Assembly (NCBI GenBank): GCA_020161755.1
Contig: JAIUOS010000005.1
Coordinates: 1-64,000 of the forward strand
Length of the DNA stretch: 64,000 nucleotides
Source: Actinomycetota bacterium
GTDB taxonomy: Bacteria > Actinomycetota > Actinomycetes > Propionibacteriales > Propionibacteriaceae
Reading direction: 5' to 3'
Position numbers and translations under genes: made by a program. A model generated the notes under the pieces. The model saw only the letters and a list, made by a program, of their open reading frames with translations. It had not been told where the DNA came from and did not search any database. Below, one piece after another: positions 24,193 through 32,022 of this stretch (its first letter is position 1; the number at the start of each line of letters is the position of its first letter).

Positions 24193-25695
24193 ATGAGCCG
24201 CAGCCCGAACAAGTTGATCCCCGCCGACTTCACGCCCGTTCCCGCGCTCGGGAACGCCTGCGAGGTGGCGGCCGTCGAGGACTTCGCGTCCGACCTGGAC
24301 GCGGTCGCCCTACTGGTGGCGTCCGGCACCGACCTGACCGGCGTGGTCGGCCTGGGGACGGACGCGCTGGCGTCCGCCGGGTTCGACGCCTCGCCCGGGA
24401 GCAGCCTGGTGGTGGCCCGCGACGGCCACCCGATCGTGCTGGTCGGGGTCGGTGACACGGAGCTGACCGCCGACGCGCTGCGCGACGCCGCCGCGGCCGC
24501 CGCTCGCGCGACCGCGAAGAAGGGCGGCCGGATCGGCATCGACGTGCCGGCCGTGCCCGTCGATGCGCGGACCGCCGGGCAGGTGCTCACCGAAGGTGCG
24601 CTGCTGGCCCGCTACCGCTACTCGGTGTTGAAGGCCGAGGCCAAGGAGGTGCCGCTGGCGCTGCTGCAGCTGCGGGTGGCCGGGGCCGACGCCGCCGAGC
24701 TCGCCGCGGGTGCGGCGGTGGCGCAGGTCACCGTCCGGGCCGCTGTGGTCGCGCGCGACCTCGCCAACACCCCGCCCGGGCACCTCACCGCGTCCGACAT
24801 CGCGGAGGTCGCCGCCGAGCTCGGCGCCGAGTTCGGCTTCGAGGTGGAGTCCTACGACAAGGCCGCGCTGATCGAGATGGGGTGCGGCGGCATCCTCGGC
24901 GTCAACGCCGGCAGCGAGGAGGAGCCGCGGCTGGTCGTCCTTACCTACACGCCGGGCGGCGACCCGTCCGGGCACCTGGGGCTGGTCGGCAAGGGCATCA
25001 TGTATGACTCCGGCGGCATCAGCCTCAAGCCGTCCGACCCCATGCACCTGCTGATGAAGATGGACATGGGCGGTGCGGCGGCCGTGCTGGGCGCGTTCAC
25101 CGCGCTGCGCGACCTCGGCACCACGGCGGCCGTGTCCGGCTGGCTGTGCTGCACCGACAACATGCCGTCCGGTTCGGCGTACAAGCTGGGGGACGTGCTC
25201 ACCTGCCGCAACGGCACCACGGTCGAGATCAAGAACACCGACGCCGAGGGCCGGATCGCGATGATGGACGGTCTGGCGCTGGCTGTCGAGGCGGGCGTGG
25301 ACGCGATCGTCGACATCGCCACGCTCACCGGGGCGGCCCTGATGGCGCTCGGCAAGTCGCGGGCGGCGGTGCTCGGCAGCGACCAGGGGATGGTGGACCG
25401 GGTGCTCGCGGCCTCGGCCGCCACCGACGAGCCGACGTGGCAGCTCCCGCTGGAGAAGAAGTACCGCAAGCAGCTCGACTCCGACATCGCCGACATCGCC
25501 AACCTGGGCGGCCCGCACGCGGGCGCGACGACGGCGGCGCTGTTCCTGGCCGAGTTCGTCGCGGACACGCCCTGGGCGCACGTCGACATCGCCGGCACCA
25601 TGTCGAGCGACGCCGACGACGCCTGGCGCTCGGCCGGCGCCACCGGCTTCGGTGCTCGCCTCCTCGCCAACCTCGCCGCCGCCTACTCCGCCTGA
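24193..25695 (+). CDS. pepA: Leucyl aminopeptidase (M17)
   Basis: A 500-residue cytosolic two-metal aminopeptidase that removes N-terminal residues from peptides. The C-terminal catalytic domain (about 180-500) has GKGIMYDSGGISLKPS (metal-binding Lys and Asp), MKMDMGGAAAVLGA (metal Asp) and NTDAEGRIAMMDGL (metal Asp and Glu, catalytic Arg), all family signatures. DIATLTGAALMALG also fits. The N-terminal domain (1-170) is divergent, as usual. ATG 24193 has GAAGGAGCACG just before it. The frame extends upstream to 24097 without support. Immediately after its stop a 39-bp repeat array begins, and that array's first unit is re-used 1.3 kb downstream together with the pepA stop. Confidence 0.95.
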   Translation: MSRSPNKLIPADFTPVPALGNACEVAAVEDFASDLDAVALLVASGTDLTGVVGLGTDALASAGFDASPGSSLVVARDGHPIVLVGVGDTELTADALRDAAAAAARATAKKGGRIGIDVPAVPVDARTAGQVLTEGALLARYRYSVLKAEAKEVPLALLQLRVAGADAAELAAGAAVAQVTVRAAVVARDLANTPPGHLTASDIAEVAAELGAEFGFEVESYDKAALIEMGCGGILGVNAGSEEEPRLVVLTYTPGGDPSGHLGLVGKGIMYDSGGISLKPSDPMHLLMKMDMGGAAAVLGAFTALRDLGTTAAVSGWLCCTDNMPSGSAYKLGDVLTCRNGTTVEIKNTDAEGRIAMMDGLALAVEAGVDAIVDIATLTGAALMALGKSRAAVLGSDQGMVDRVLAASAATDEPTWQLPLEKKYRKQLDSDIADIANLGGPHAGATTAALFLAEFVADTPWAHVDIAGTMSSDADDAWRSAGATGFGARLLANLAAAYSA

Positions 25696-25697
25696 CC

Positions 25698-25870
25698 GGG
25701 GACGGTTCTTCGATCCGCCAGATTTCGGCGGGTTTCGGGGACGGTTCTTGGATCCGCCAGATTTCGGCGGGTTTCGGGGACGGTTCTTGGATCCGCCAGA
25801 TTTCGGCGGGTATCGGGGACGGTTCTTGGATCCGCCAGATTTCGGCGGGTATCGGGGACGGATCTTCGAA
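25698..25870 (+). repeat. 39-bp tandem repeat array, four units plus a partial fifth
   Basis: Units at 25698-25736, 25737-25775, 25776-25814 and 25815-25853, plus a partial copy at 25854-25870. Each begins GGGGACGGTTCTT and includes GATCCGCCAGATTTCGGCGG, whose CCGCC/GGCGG arms can form a hairpin. Units differ at two or three bases. They are contiguous without spacers, so this is not CRISPR. The same family returns at 27030-27230, mostly inverted. Confidence 0.95.
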
Positions 25871-25891
25871 GAGGAGCGCGCATCACAACAG

Positions 25892-25912
25892 TTGCGTATT
25901 GGCTTATATAAG
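25892..25912 (+). promoter_or_regulatory. AT-rich promoter/operator before the ArsR-type gene
   Basis: The palindrome CTTATATAAG (25903-25912) contains a TATATA -10-like element and stands out in this GC-rich region. It lies 22 bp upstream of the GTG of the ArsR-type gene, where a self-repressed promoter is expected. No good -35 is seen. Confidence 0.5.
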
Positions 25913-25933
25913 AGCTGGCGCAAGCATGGTGCT

Positions 25934-26287
25934 GTGCACGCGTTGGACATCCTCGGAGACCCGGTCAGGCGCCGGATCCTGGAGCTGCTCGCCGATGGCG
26001 AACTGACCGCCGGGGGCATCGGCACGATCGTCCAGGCCGAGTTCGGGATCTCGCAGCCGGCGGTCTCCCAGCACCTCCGGGTGCTGCGTGAGGCGGGCTT
26101 CGCCTCCGTCCGGGCGGACGGTGCCCGGCGGCTCTACGCCGTCGCGCCTGCCCAGCTCGCCGAGGCCGACGCGTGGTTCGACCGGTTCCGCAGCTTCTGG
26201 GAGCCGCCGCTGGCGGCCCTCGGCACGGAACTGGCGCGCGGCCGGCGCGAACGGCGCCTGGCCGAACAGGCCGACGACAAGGAGTGA
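25934..26287 (+). CDS. ArsR family winged-helix regulator
   Basis: A 117-residue DNA-binding regulator. ALDILGDPVRRRILELLADG at the N-terminus, then the recognition helix region ISQPAVSQHLRVLREAGFAS and the wing VRADGARRLYAVAP, are ArsR signatures. The DPVRRRILELL wording belongs to the subgroup paired with SRPBCC (AHSA1-like) proteins, and indeed such a gene follows with a TGATG overlap. It lacks the Cys metal site of metal-sensing ArsR proteins. I use the GTG at 25934; the longer frame upstream runs through the 39-bp repeats and is not coding. This two-gene cassette lies between repeat arrays. Confidence 0.87.
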   Translation: MHALDILGDPVRRRILELLADGELTAGGIGTIVQAEFGISQPAVSQHLRVLREAGFASVRADGARRLYAVAPAQLAEADAWFDRFRSFWEPPLAALGTELARGRRERRLAEQADDKE

Positions 26288-26985
26288 TGAGCATGGTGGA
26301 TGTGGACGGGCAGATCGCCGCGGTGCGCCGCGAACTCCGCACGACGGGGGAGGGCGCCGACGCCGTCCGCGAGCAGCGGTTGACGCAGGAGTACCGGGCC
26401 GACATCGCCGACGTCTGGGAGGCGGTCACCACGCCCGACCGGATCCGACGCTGGTTCCTGCCGGTCACCGGCGACCTGCGTGTGGGCGGGAGTTACCAGA
26501 TCGAGGGCAACGCCGGCGGCCGCATCCTCGAGTGCGAACCACCCGACGGTGACGCCGCGCACTACCGGCTCACCTGGGCGTACGGCGACGCCCCCGACAC
26601 CTGGGTGACACTCCGGCTCACCGCACTCGCCCCCGACCGGACGCGGCTCGACCTGGCGCACCAGGCGCGCGTCGAGGACATCCCCGAGGAGCTGTGGCGG
26701 CAGTTCGGGCCGTCCGCCACCGGGATCGGGTGGGACTCGATCCTGCTTGGTCTGGCCCTGTTCGTCGGTGGCGCCAGGGACGGCGTCGCCCCGGCAGAGG
26801 CGGCCGCCTGGATGGCCGGCCCCGAGGGCCGACGCTTCAGCCAGGGATCGGCGGACGCCTGGGCTGCCGCCCACGTCGCGGACGGAGCTGACGCCGACGC
26901 CGCTGCGATGGCCGCCGCGGCCACCGTGGCGCTCTACACCCAGCCGCCGCCCGGGGTGCCGGAGCCGCCGTCCGACGGCGCTTGA
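26287..26985 (+). CDS. SRPBCC (AHSA1-type) ligand-binding protein
   Basis: A 232-residue START/Bet v1-like fold protein. The AHSA1-type pattern starts after an N-terminal lead: RLTQEYRADIADVWEAVTTP, then DRIRRWFLPVTGDLRVGGSY and GGRILECEPPD, then a strand-helix C-terminus (about residues 30-150). The remaining ~80 residues are Ala-rich and helical. Proteins paired with ArsR regulators of this kind may sense small hydrophobic molecules or assist Hsp90-like processes; no activity is proven for this type. It starts at 26287 in overlap with the ArsR stop, with GGAG nearby; a second ATG at 26293 is possible. Confidence 0.85.
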   Translation: MSMVDVDGQIAAVRRELRTTGEGADAVREQRLTQEYRADIADVWEAVTTPDRIRRWFLPVTGDLRVGGSYQIEGNAGGRILECEPPDGDAAHYRLTWAYGDAPDTWVTLRLTALAPDRTRLDLAHQARVEDIPEELWRQFGPSATGIGWDSILLGLALFVGGARDGVAPAEAAAWMAGPEGRRFSQGSADAWAAAHVADGADADAAAMAAAATVALYTQPPPGVPEPPSDGA

Positions 26986-27029
26986 GTCCCGTTCGTGCGT
27001 GAGCAGGGCTGGCCCGAACCCGCCTGACC

Positions 27030-27230
27030 GGGGACGGTTCTTCGATCCGCCAGATTCTGGCGGGTATTGGGGACGGATCTCGCGCTCAGGCGGATCGAGG
27101 AACCGTCCCCGTTTTCCGCCGAATTTTGGCGGATCGAGGAACCGTCCCCGTTTTCCGCCGAATTGTGGCGGATTGAGGAACCGTCCCCGTTTTCCGCCGA
27201 CATCTGGCGGATCGGAGAACCGTCCCCGGG
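27030..27230. repeat. 39-bp repeat array, mixed orientation
   Basis: One forward unit of the pepA-flank family (27030-27068) and a truncated second (27069-27087) are followed by inverted units at 27089-27127, 27128-27166 and 27167-27205, with a partial one to 27230. The inverted units share GGAACCGTCCCC and the CCGCC/GGCGG arms. The array ends at the stop codon of the MFS gene. The forward and inverted halves can pair into one very large hairpin. Confidence 0.93.
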
Positions 27231-28511
27231 CTAGGCGGGGGACGGGTCGACGAGCACCGGGGACGCGGACGCCGTCGGCCGGGCGAGGGTGAAGGCGGCG
27301 AGCGCGATCAGGGCGGCACCGATCCAGTGCGGGGCGCCGTGGCTGAAGCCGTACAGCCACCCGGCCAGCAGCGGCGCGGTCATCTGGACGGCCGAGCCGA
27401 GCGACGACAGGCCACCGGCCAGCCAGCCCTGCTCGTCCGCGGCGACCGAGCTCGACATCAGCCCGTCCAGCGCGGCCTGCATGCCACCCTGGCCGGCGGC
27501 GAAGACCAGGCTCGCGGTCGCGAGCACCCAGGTGAGCGGGACGAACACCGCGACCAGCGCGAGCCCGACGCAGCCGACGAGCTGGCCGACCATGCCGCCG
27601 ACCACGACCCCGCGCTCCCCGAACCGCTTGACCAGCAGGCCCAGCAGGAGGCCCTGGATGATGATGTCGACCACCCCGACACCGGAGAGCAGCAGGCCCA
27701 CCTCGGTCGGGCCCCAGTGGACTGCGTCCAGCGCCAGCACGCTGACGTTGTTGACGAAGAAGGCGAACGGAATGCTGATCAGGGTGAAGCCGATCAACAG
27801 GCTGCGGAGTTCCCGGCGGGCGAACGCGGCCGAGATGACCTTCAGCGGGTGCAGCTCGGTGAGGTCGAGCGTGGTGCTCCGGTTGGCCGGCGACAGGCTC
27901 TCGGGCAGCACCACCGCCGCGATCAGGCCGATCAGCACGGCGATGGCGGCGGTGGCGAAGACCGGTGCGGACAGGCTGATCGTGGCCAGGTAGGCGCCGA
28001 TCGCCGGTCCCACCATCGTGCCGATGCCGCCCAGTGCGCCGAGCAGGCCGTACCGCGCGGCCCGCTTCTCCGGCGGCGTGATGTCGGCGAGGTAGGCGAA
28101 CATCACCGGCATGTCGCCCGCGGTGAGGCCGTCGATGATCCGCGACACCAGCAGCACCCACAGCGCCCCGCCGATGCCGAACATCACATAGCCGACGGCC
28201 GAGCCGAGGACGCTGACCACCAGGATCGGCTTGCGTCCCCACCGGTCGGAGAACGAGCCGAGGAACGGGGCCGCGAGGAACGCGCACAGGGCGTAGACGC
28301 CTTCGAGGACGCCCACCCAGAGGGCGAGCGAGGTCTCGGGCACGTACTCGCGGAGGATGAACGGCAGGACCGGGAACACGATCGTCATGCCGATCGTGGT
28401 CAGGAAGGTGATGGCGATCAGCAGCGGCCAGGCGAGCGGGTGCGTGGGGGTGGCGGACGGGGCGTCCGCCGGCTGGTCCGGTGGCGTGTGGCTCTCCTCG
28501 GGGGTGCTCAT
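27231..28511 (-). CDS. MFS efflux transporter, DHA1/TetA type
   Basis: A 426-residue, 12-TM MFS exporter. LGSFSDRWGRKPILVVSVLG near residue 90 is motif A, and LGGIGTMVGPAIGAYL near 165 is the exporter-specific motif C (GxxxGPxxGG). The N-terminal tail is Pro/Thr-rich, and the C-terminus ends directly in the repeat array. The ATG at 28511 overlaps the stop of the PadR gene (ATGA). This makes a regulator-pump pair like LmrA-type or TetA-type systems. Substrate probably a hydrophobic drug, unproven. Confidence 0.88.
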   Translation of the reverse strand: MSTPEESHTPPDQPADAPSATPTHPLAWPLLIAITFLTTIGMTIVFPVLPFILREYVPETSLALWVGVLEGVYALCAFLAAPFLGSFSDRWGRKPILVVSVLGSAVGYVMFGIGGALWVLLVSRIIDGLTAGDMPVMFAYLADITPPEKRAARYGLLGALGGIGTMVGPAIGAYLATISLSAPVFATAAIAVLIGLIAAVVLPESLSPANRSTTLDLTELHPLKVISAAFARRELRSLLIGFTLISIPFAFFVNNVSVLALDAVHWGPTEVGLLLSGVGVVDIIIQGLLLGLLVKRFGERGVVVGGMVGQLVGCVGLALVAVFVPLTWVLATASLVFAAGQGGMQAALDGLMSSSVAADEQGWLAGGLSSLGSAVQMTAPLLAGWLYGFSHGAPHWIGAALIALAAFTLARPTASASPVLVDPSPA

Positions 28512-29044
28512 GACTCCTCCTCGGCCAGCAGCAGGTACAGCGACTTGCGGGCGGCGCCGAGGATCTCGACCGCGCGGACGGCCTGGGCGTCGGTCCCGGC
28601 GGCGTCCACCTGGGCGATCGCGCTGAGCAGCGACTCGGTGGCCCGGCGCAGCTGGACGCGCGAGCCGTCCGCGTCCGCCCACTGCTGCCACGGCTCCCGC
28701 TCGGCGCCGGACGGGGCGCTTCGGCGTCCAAGGTCGGTGATGCTGAAGACGCGCTTCGAGCCTTCCTCGCGGCTGCGGATCAGGCCCTGCTCCTGGAGCT
28801 GGCGAAGGGTGGGGTAGATGCTGCCGGCGCCGGGACGCCACACGCCGCCGCTGCGCTCGGCCAGTTCCTGGATGATCTGGTAGCCGTGCATGTCGGCCTC
28901 GGCGAGCAGCGCGAGCACGGCGGTCTGTACGTCGCCCCGGCGGACGCGGTTCGACCCGCGCCGCTCGCGGCTGAAGCCGCCGCCGAAGCCGCCGCCGAAA
29001 CCGCCGCGTCCGCGGCCGGACGGGGGAGGGGTGAACTCGGACAT
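28508..29044 (-). CDS. PadR family transcriptional regulator
   Basis: A 178-residue PadR-type repressor. A Gly/Arg-rich N-terminal arm (GRGRGGFGGGFGGGFSRERR) precedes the winged helix (DVQTAVLALLAEADMHGYQI, then IIQELAERSGGVWRPGAGSI and YPTLRQLQEQGLI). The GSIYPTL element is the PadR signature. The C-terminal helical domain (about 115-178) mediates dimerisation. It is coupled to the MFS gene downstream and divergent from the kinase-phosphorylase gene. PadR proteins typically repress the pump and themselves until a drug binds. A palindrome is present upstream. Confidence 0.92.
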   Translation of the reverse strand: MSEFTPPPSGRGRGGFGGGFGGGFSRERRGSNRVRRGDVQTAVLALLAEADMHGYQIIQELAERSGGVWRPGAGSIYPTLRQLQEQGLIRSREEGSKRVFSITDLGRRSAPSGAEREPWQQWADADGSRVQLRRATESLLSAIAQVDAAGTDAQAVRAVEILGAARKSLYLLLAEEES

Positions 29045-29077
29045 ATCGTTCTTCTTTCAGGTATCGAGATAGCATCA

Positions 29078-29087
29078 CGATATATCG
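29078..29087. promoter_or_regulatory. Palindrome upstream of padR (operator candidate)
   Basis: CGATATATCG lies 34 bp upstream of the padR start, followed by TCGCGA in partial overlap. Related ATATCG and TATCGAGATA words occur between it and the ATG. An AT-rich palindrome here is the expected place for PadR self-repression. Confidence 0.45.
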
Positions 29088-29179
29088 CGAACTGTCGGAC
29101 GTCAACCATCATGACCGGCGTTCCCGAGAGCCCCGGACGCGGGGCTGGTGGCCGGGTGCCGCCGGGCCGTAGGATTTGG

Positions 29180-29193
29180 TCAAACGATTTAGC
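29180..29193. promoter_or_regulatory. LacI-family-like operator before the kinase-phosphorylase gene
   Basis: TCAAACGATTTAGC contains AAACGATTT, the core typical of LacI/GalR-family operators. It lies 46 bp upstream of the ATG at 29240. The gene product acts on sugar, so sugar-responsive control would make sense, but this is one imperfect site. Confidence 0.35.
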
Positions 29194-29239
29194 CGAGGAG
29201 TGCCCGCCTCCTCGCGATGACGACCCCAGGAGTACGCAC

Positions 29240-31837
29240 ATGGCCGTGAGCTTCCCCGACGTGACCGATCTGGCCGGCGTCCCGACCGGCGACATGCCGG
29301 GGGACAAGGTTCAGATCGGGCCGGGTCACGTGGCGAAGGCGCGGGTGATCTTCCCCGAGCTGATGCGGCTGCTCGAACCGCTGCTGGCGGCCGAACCGCA
29401 CCGCGCGGTGGTCGCGGTCTGCGGGGGCTCGGGAGTGGGCAAGTCCGAGACCGGCTCGCTGCTCGCCCACGGGCTCAACGCGCTCGGGATCGGCGCCTAC
29501 GTGCTCTCCGGCGACAACTACCCGCGCCGGGTGCCCGCGGCCAACGACGCCGAGCGCCTGCGCACGTTCCGGGCGGGCGGCACGCAGGGCCTGGTGGCCC
29601 GCCACGCCTACACCGCCGAGGTGCGCACCGCGCTGGCCGAGCTGCAGGCCGGCGACCGCGACGCCGATCCGGCCGAGGTGGCTGCACACCCGTGGCTGGC
29701 GACCTACCAGCGCGCCGGACGCACCGCGCTCGCCGGCTACCTGGGTACGCCGAACGAGACCGACTTCGACGAGGTCAGCGCGATCCTCGAGGCCTTCCAC
29801 GCCGGCGCCGACGAGCTCCTGCTCAAGCGGATGGGTCGCACCCCCGACCAGCTCTGGTACGACGCGGTCGACGTCCGCGACATCCAGGTGATCGTCGTGG
29901 AGTGGACGCACGGCAACTCCGAGTACCTGCGCGGCGTCGACATCCCGATCCTGCTCAACAGCACCCCGGAGGAGACCCTCGCCCACCGCCGCGCCCGCAG
30001 CCGGGACGGCGCGGTCGACAGCCCGTTCACCACGACGGTGCTCGAACTCGAACAGGCCCGGCTGCACGCGCAGGCGTCCCGGGCCGCGATCATCGTCTCG
30101 AAGTCGGGCGAACTGCTCGACCACGACGGCTACCGCGCGGCGATGGGCGCCGACCTGCCGGGCGCCGGGACGATGCTGAACGTCTACCCCGACAGCATCG
30201 GCGGGAACCTCGCCGGCCTGGTCGCGTTCCTGCGACGCCCCGAACTCAAGGACGTGTTCAGCTCGGCCTACCTGCTGCCCAGCATCTTCAACACCGACCT
30301 CGACCGCGGCTTCTCGGTGATCGACTACAACCTGTCCGACCAGTTCGCGACCGCCGCCGACCTCGAGGCGCTCGACGAGGAGGGCATCGACTTCGCCTTC
30401 GACTTCATCCTCAACCACGCCTCCGTGCTGTCGCCGCAGTTCCAGGACATCCTCGCCCACGGCGAACGCTCGGCCTACAAGGACTTCTTCATCGACTGGA
30501 ACGCCTTCTGGGCCGGCCACGGCGAGCTCACCGCCGAGGGCTACGTGCAGCCCGACCCCGCGCTGATCAAGGACATGTTCTTCCGCAAGCCAGGCCTGCC
30601 GATCCTGATGGTGCGGCTCCCCGACGGCACCGAGAAGCCCTACTGGAACACCTTCTACCAGGAGGTGCGCTACACCGCCCCGGACACCCAGCAGCTGATG
30701 CGCGCCACCGGCCTCCAGTACGGGCGCGCCGAGGTGCTGGCCGGACGGGTGGCGTCCGCGCTCGCGTCCGGCGGACGTCCGGGCGACGCCGACTTCACCG
30801 GCTTCGAGGCCGTGCAGGACGCGGTCGTCGACCTGGTCGAGTCGCAGCGCACCTACCTCGGCCAGATGGACCTGAACATCGCCAGCCCGCTGGTCTGGCA
30901 GTTCTACGCCGACGTGCTCGACCGGCTCGCCGGGTACGGGGCGCAGATCGTCCGGCTGGACGCGTTCGCGTACGCGCCGAAGGAGCCGGGGCTGAAGAAC
31001 TTCCTCAACGACCCCGGCACCTGGGACCTGCTGGCCCGCGTGAAGGAGCTGGCCGACCGGCGCGACCTGCTGCTGCTGCCGGAGATCCACTCCACCTACG
31101 CCGAGGGCATCCACGAGCTGATCGCGTCCAAGGGGTTCCTGACCTACGACTTCTTCCTGCCGGGGCTGCTGATCGACGCGCTCGACCGGCGGGACACGTC
31201 CACGCTCAAGCGCTGGATCGGCGAGCTGGTGGACAGGAAGATCCGGACGGTGAACATGCTCGGCTGCCACGACGGCATCCCGCTGCTCGACCTGAAGGGC
31301 CTGTTGGACGAGGACCGGATCCAGGCCCTGATCGACACCATCGTCGGCCGCGGCGGCTACGTGAAGGACCTGCACGGCGCGAAGAACATGTACTACCAGG
31401 TGAACGCGACGTACTACAGCGCCCTTGGCGACAGCGACGCCCGGCTGCTGCTGGCACGGGCGATCCAGCTGTTCATGCCGGGCAAGCCGCAGGTCTGGTA
31501 CCTCGACCTGTTCGCGGGCAAGAACAACCACGCCGCGGTCGAGAAGGCCGGCTCGGGCGGCCACAAGGAGATCAACCGCACGAACCTGGGGCTGGAGGAG
31601 GTCATCGACGGCCTCGACCGTCCGGTGGTGGAGCGGCAGCTCGACCTGCTGCGCTTCCGCAACACCTTCGGCGCGTTCGGCTTCGACGCCACCTGCGAGG
31701 TCGCCGAGACCGGCGACGACCGCCTGGTGGTCACCTGGCGCAAGGACGGCCACAGCGCCACCCTGGACGCCGACCTGGCCGCCGAGACCTTCACGATCAC
31801 CGCCACCGACCCCGACGGCGCGACCCGGACGGTCTGA
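29240..31837 (+). CDS. Fusion of a P-loop kinase domain and a GH13_18 sucrose-phosphorylase-like domain
   Basis: An 865-residue two-domain protein. Residues about 1-320 are a P-loop kinase (Walker A GGSGVGKSE at 62-70; LSGDNYPRR at 89-97; IVVEWTHGNS at 218-227), similar to uridine or sugar kinases. Residues about 335-865 are a GH13_18 barrel as in sucrose or glucosylglycerate phosphorylase. DRGFSVIDYNLSDQF is at 355-369, nucleophile Asp574 is in VRLDAFAY, the acid/base is Glu615 in LLPEIHSTY, and Asp678 is in CHDGI where phosphorylases have THDG. PGKPQVWYLDLFAGKN also fits. I infer phosphorolysis of a disaccharide and phosphorylation of a product in one polypeptide. The start is ATG 29240 with AGGAG; the frame upstream to 28886 is shadow. 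Kinase substrate unknown. Confidence 0.86.
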   Translation: MAVSFPDVTDLAGVPTGDMPGDKVQIGPGHVAKARVIFPELMRLLEPLLAAEPHRAVVAVCGGSGVGKSETGSLLAHGLNALGIGAYVLSGDNYPRRVPAANDAERLRTFRAGGTQGLVARHAYTAEVRTALAELQAGDRDADPAEVAAHPWLATYQRAGRTALAGYLGTPNETDFDEVSAILEAFHAGADELLLKRMGRTPDQLWYDAVDVRDIQVIVVEWTHGNSEYLRGVDIPILLNSTPEETLAHRRARSRDGAVDSPFTTTVLELEQARLHAQASRAAIIVSKSGELLDHDGYRAAMGADLPGAGTMLNVYPDSIGGNLAGLVAFLRRPELKDVFSSAYLLPSIFNTDLDRGFSVIDYNLSDQFATAADLEALDEEGIDFAFDFILNHASVLSPQFQDILAHGERSAYKDFFIDWNAFWAGHGELTAEGYVQPDPALIKDMFFRKPGLPILMVRLPDGTEKPYWNTFYQEVRYTAPDTQQLMRATGLQYGRAEVLAGRVASALASGGRPGDADFTGFEAVQDAVVDLVESQRTYLGQMDLNIASPLVWQFYADVLDRLAGYGAQIVRLDAFAYAPKEPGLKNFLNDPGTWDLLARVKELADRRDLLLLPEIHSTYAEGIHELIASKGFLTYDFFLPGLLIDALDRRDTSTLKRWIGELVDRKIRTVNMLGCHDGIPLLDLKGLLDEDRIQALIDTIVGRGGYVKDLHGAKNMYYQVNATYYSALGDSDARLLLARAIQLFMPGKPQVWYLDLFAGKNNHAAVEKAGSGGHKEINRTNLGLEEVIDGLDRPVVERQLDLLRFRNTFGAFGFDATCEVAETGDDRLVVTWRKDGHSATLDADLAAETFTITATDPDGATRTV

Positions 31838-31878
31838 CCCCCGGCCACCCCCCTCCCGAACAGCGCCGTCCGTCCCTG

Positions 31879-31920
31879 ACGGCCCTTCGCCTCCGGAGTC
31901 TCCCGGCGGTGGAGGGCCGT
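31879..31920. terminator. Hairpin after the kinase-phosphorylase gene
   Basis: ACGGCCCT and AGGGCCGT form an 8-bp perfect stem around a 26-base GC-rich interior, 41 bp after the stop. A terminator role is plausible. Confidence 0.5.
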
Positions 31921-31948
31921 TTCGGGGGTGACCCCCGACGTTCGCTCC

Positions 31949-31996
31949 CGAATTGTCCCTTCGCCACCGGAATTCCGGTGGCGAAGGGACAATTCG
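31949..31996. repeat. 48-nt perfect palindrome (family shared with 59387-59448)
   Basis: Each 24-nt half runs from CGAATTGTCCC to the centre CCGGAATTCCGG. The identical 48 nt occur again at 59394-59441. It lies 27 bp before the mog start, so it may be a terminator for the upstream gene or a mobile REP-like element. Confidence 0.95.
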
Positions 31997-32022
31997 GTGG
32001 CGAAGCGGCCTAGCCTGCGGTC

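Noticed and set aside
25698-27230. 39-bp arrays considered as CRISPR
   Set aside because: Units are contiguous with no spacers, and no cas genes are near.
28886-29239. Extended N-terminus (118 codons) of the kinase-phosphorylase protein
   Set aside because: It would overlap the divergent padR gene and has an Ala/Glu-Ala-Ala-rich shadow composition; ATG 29240 has AGGAG.
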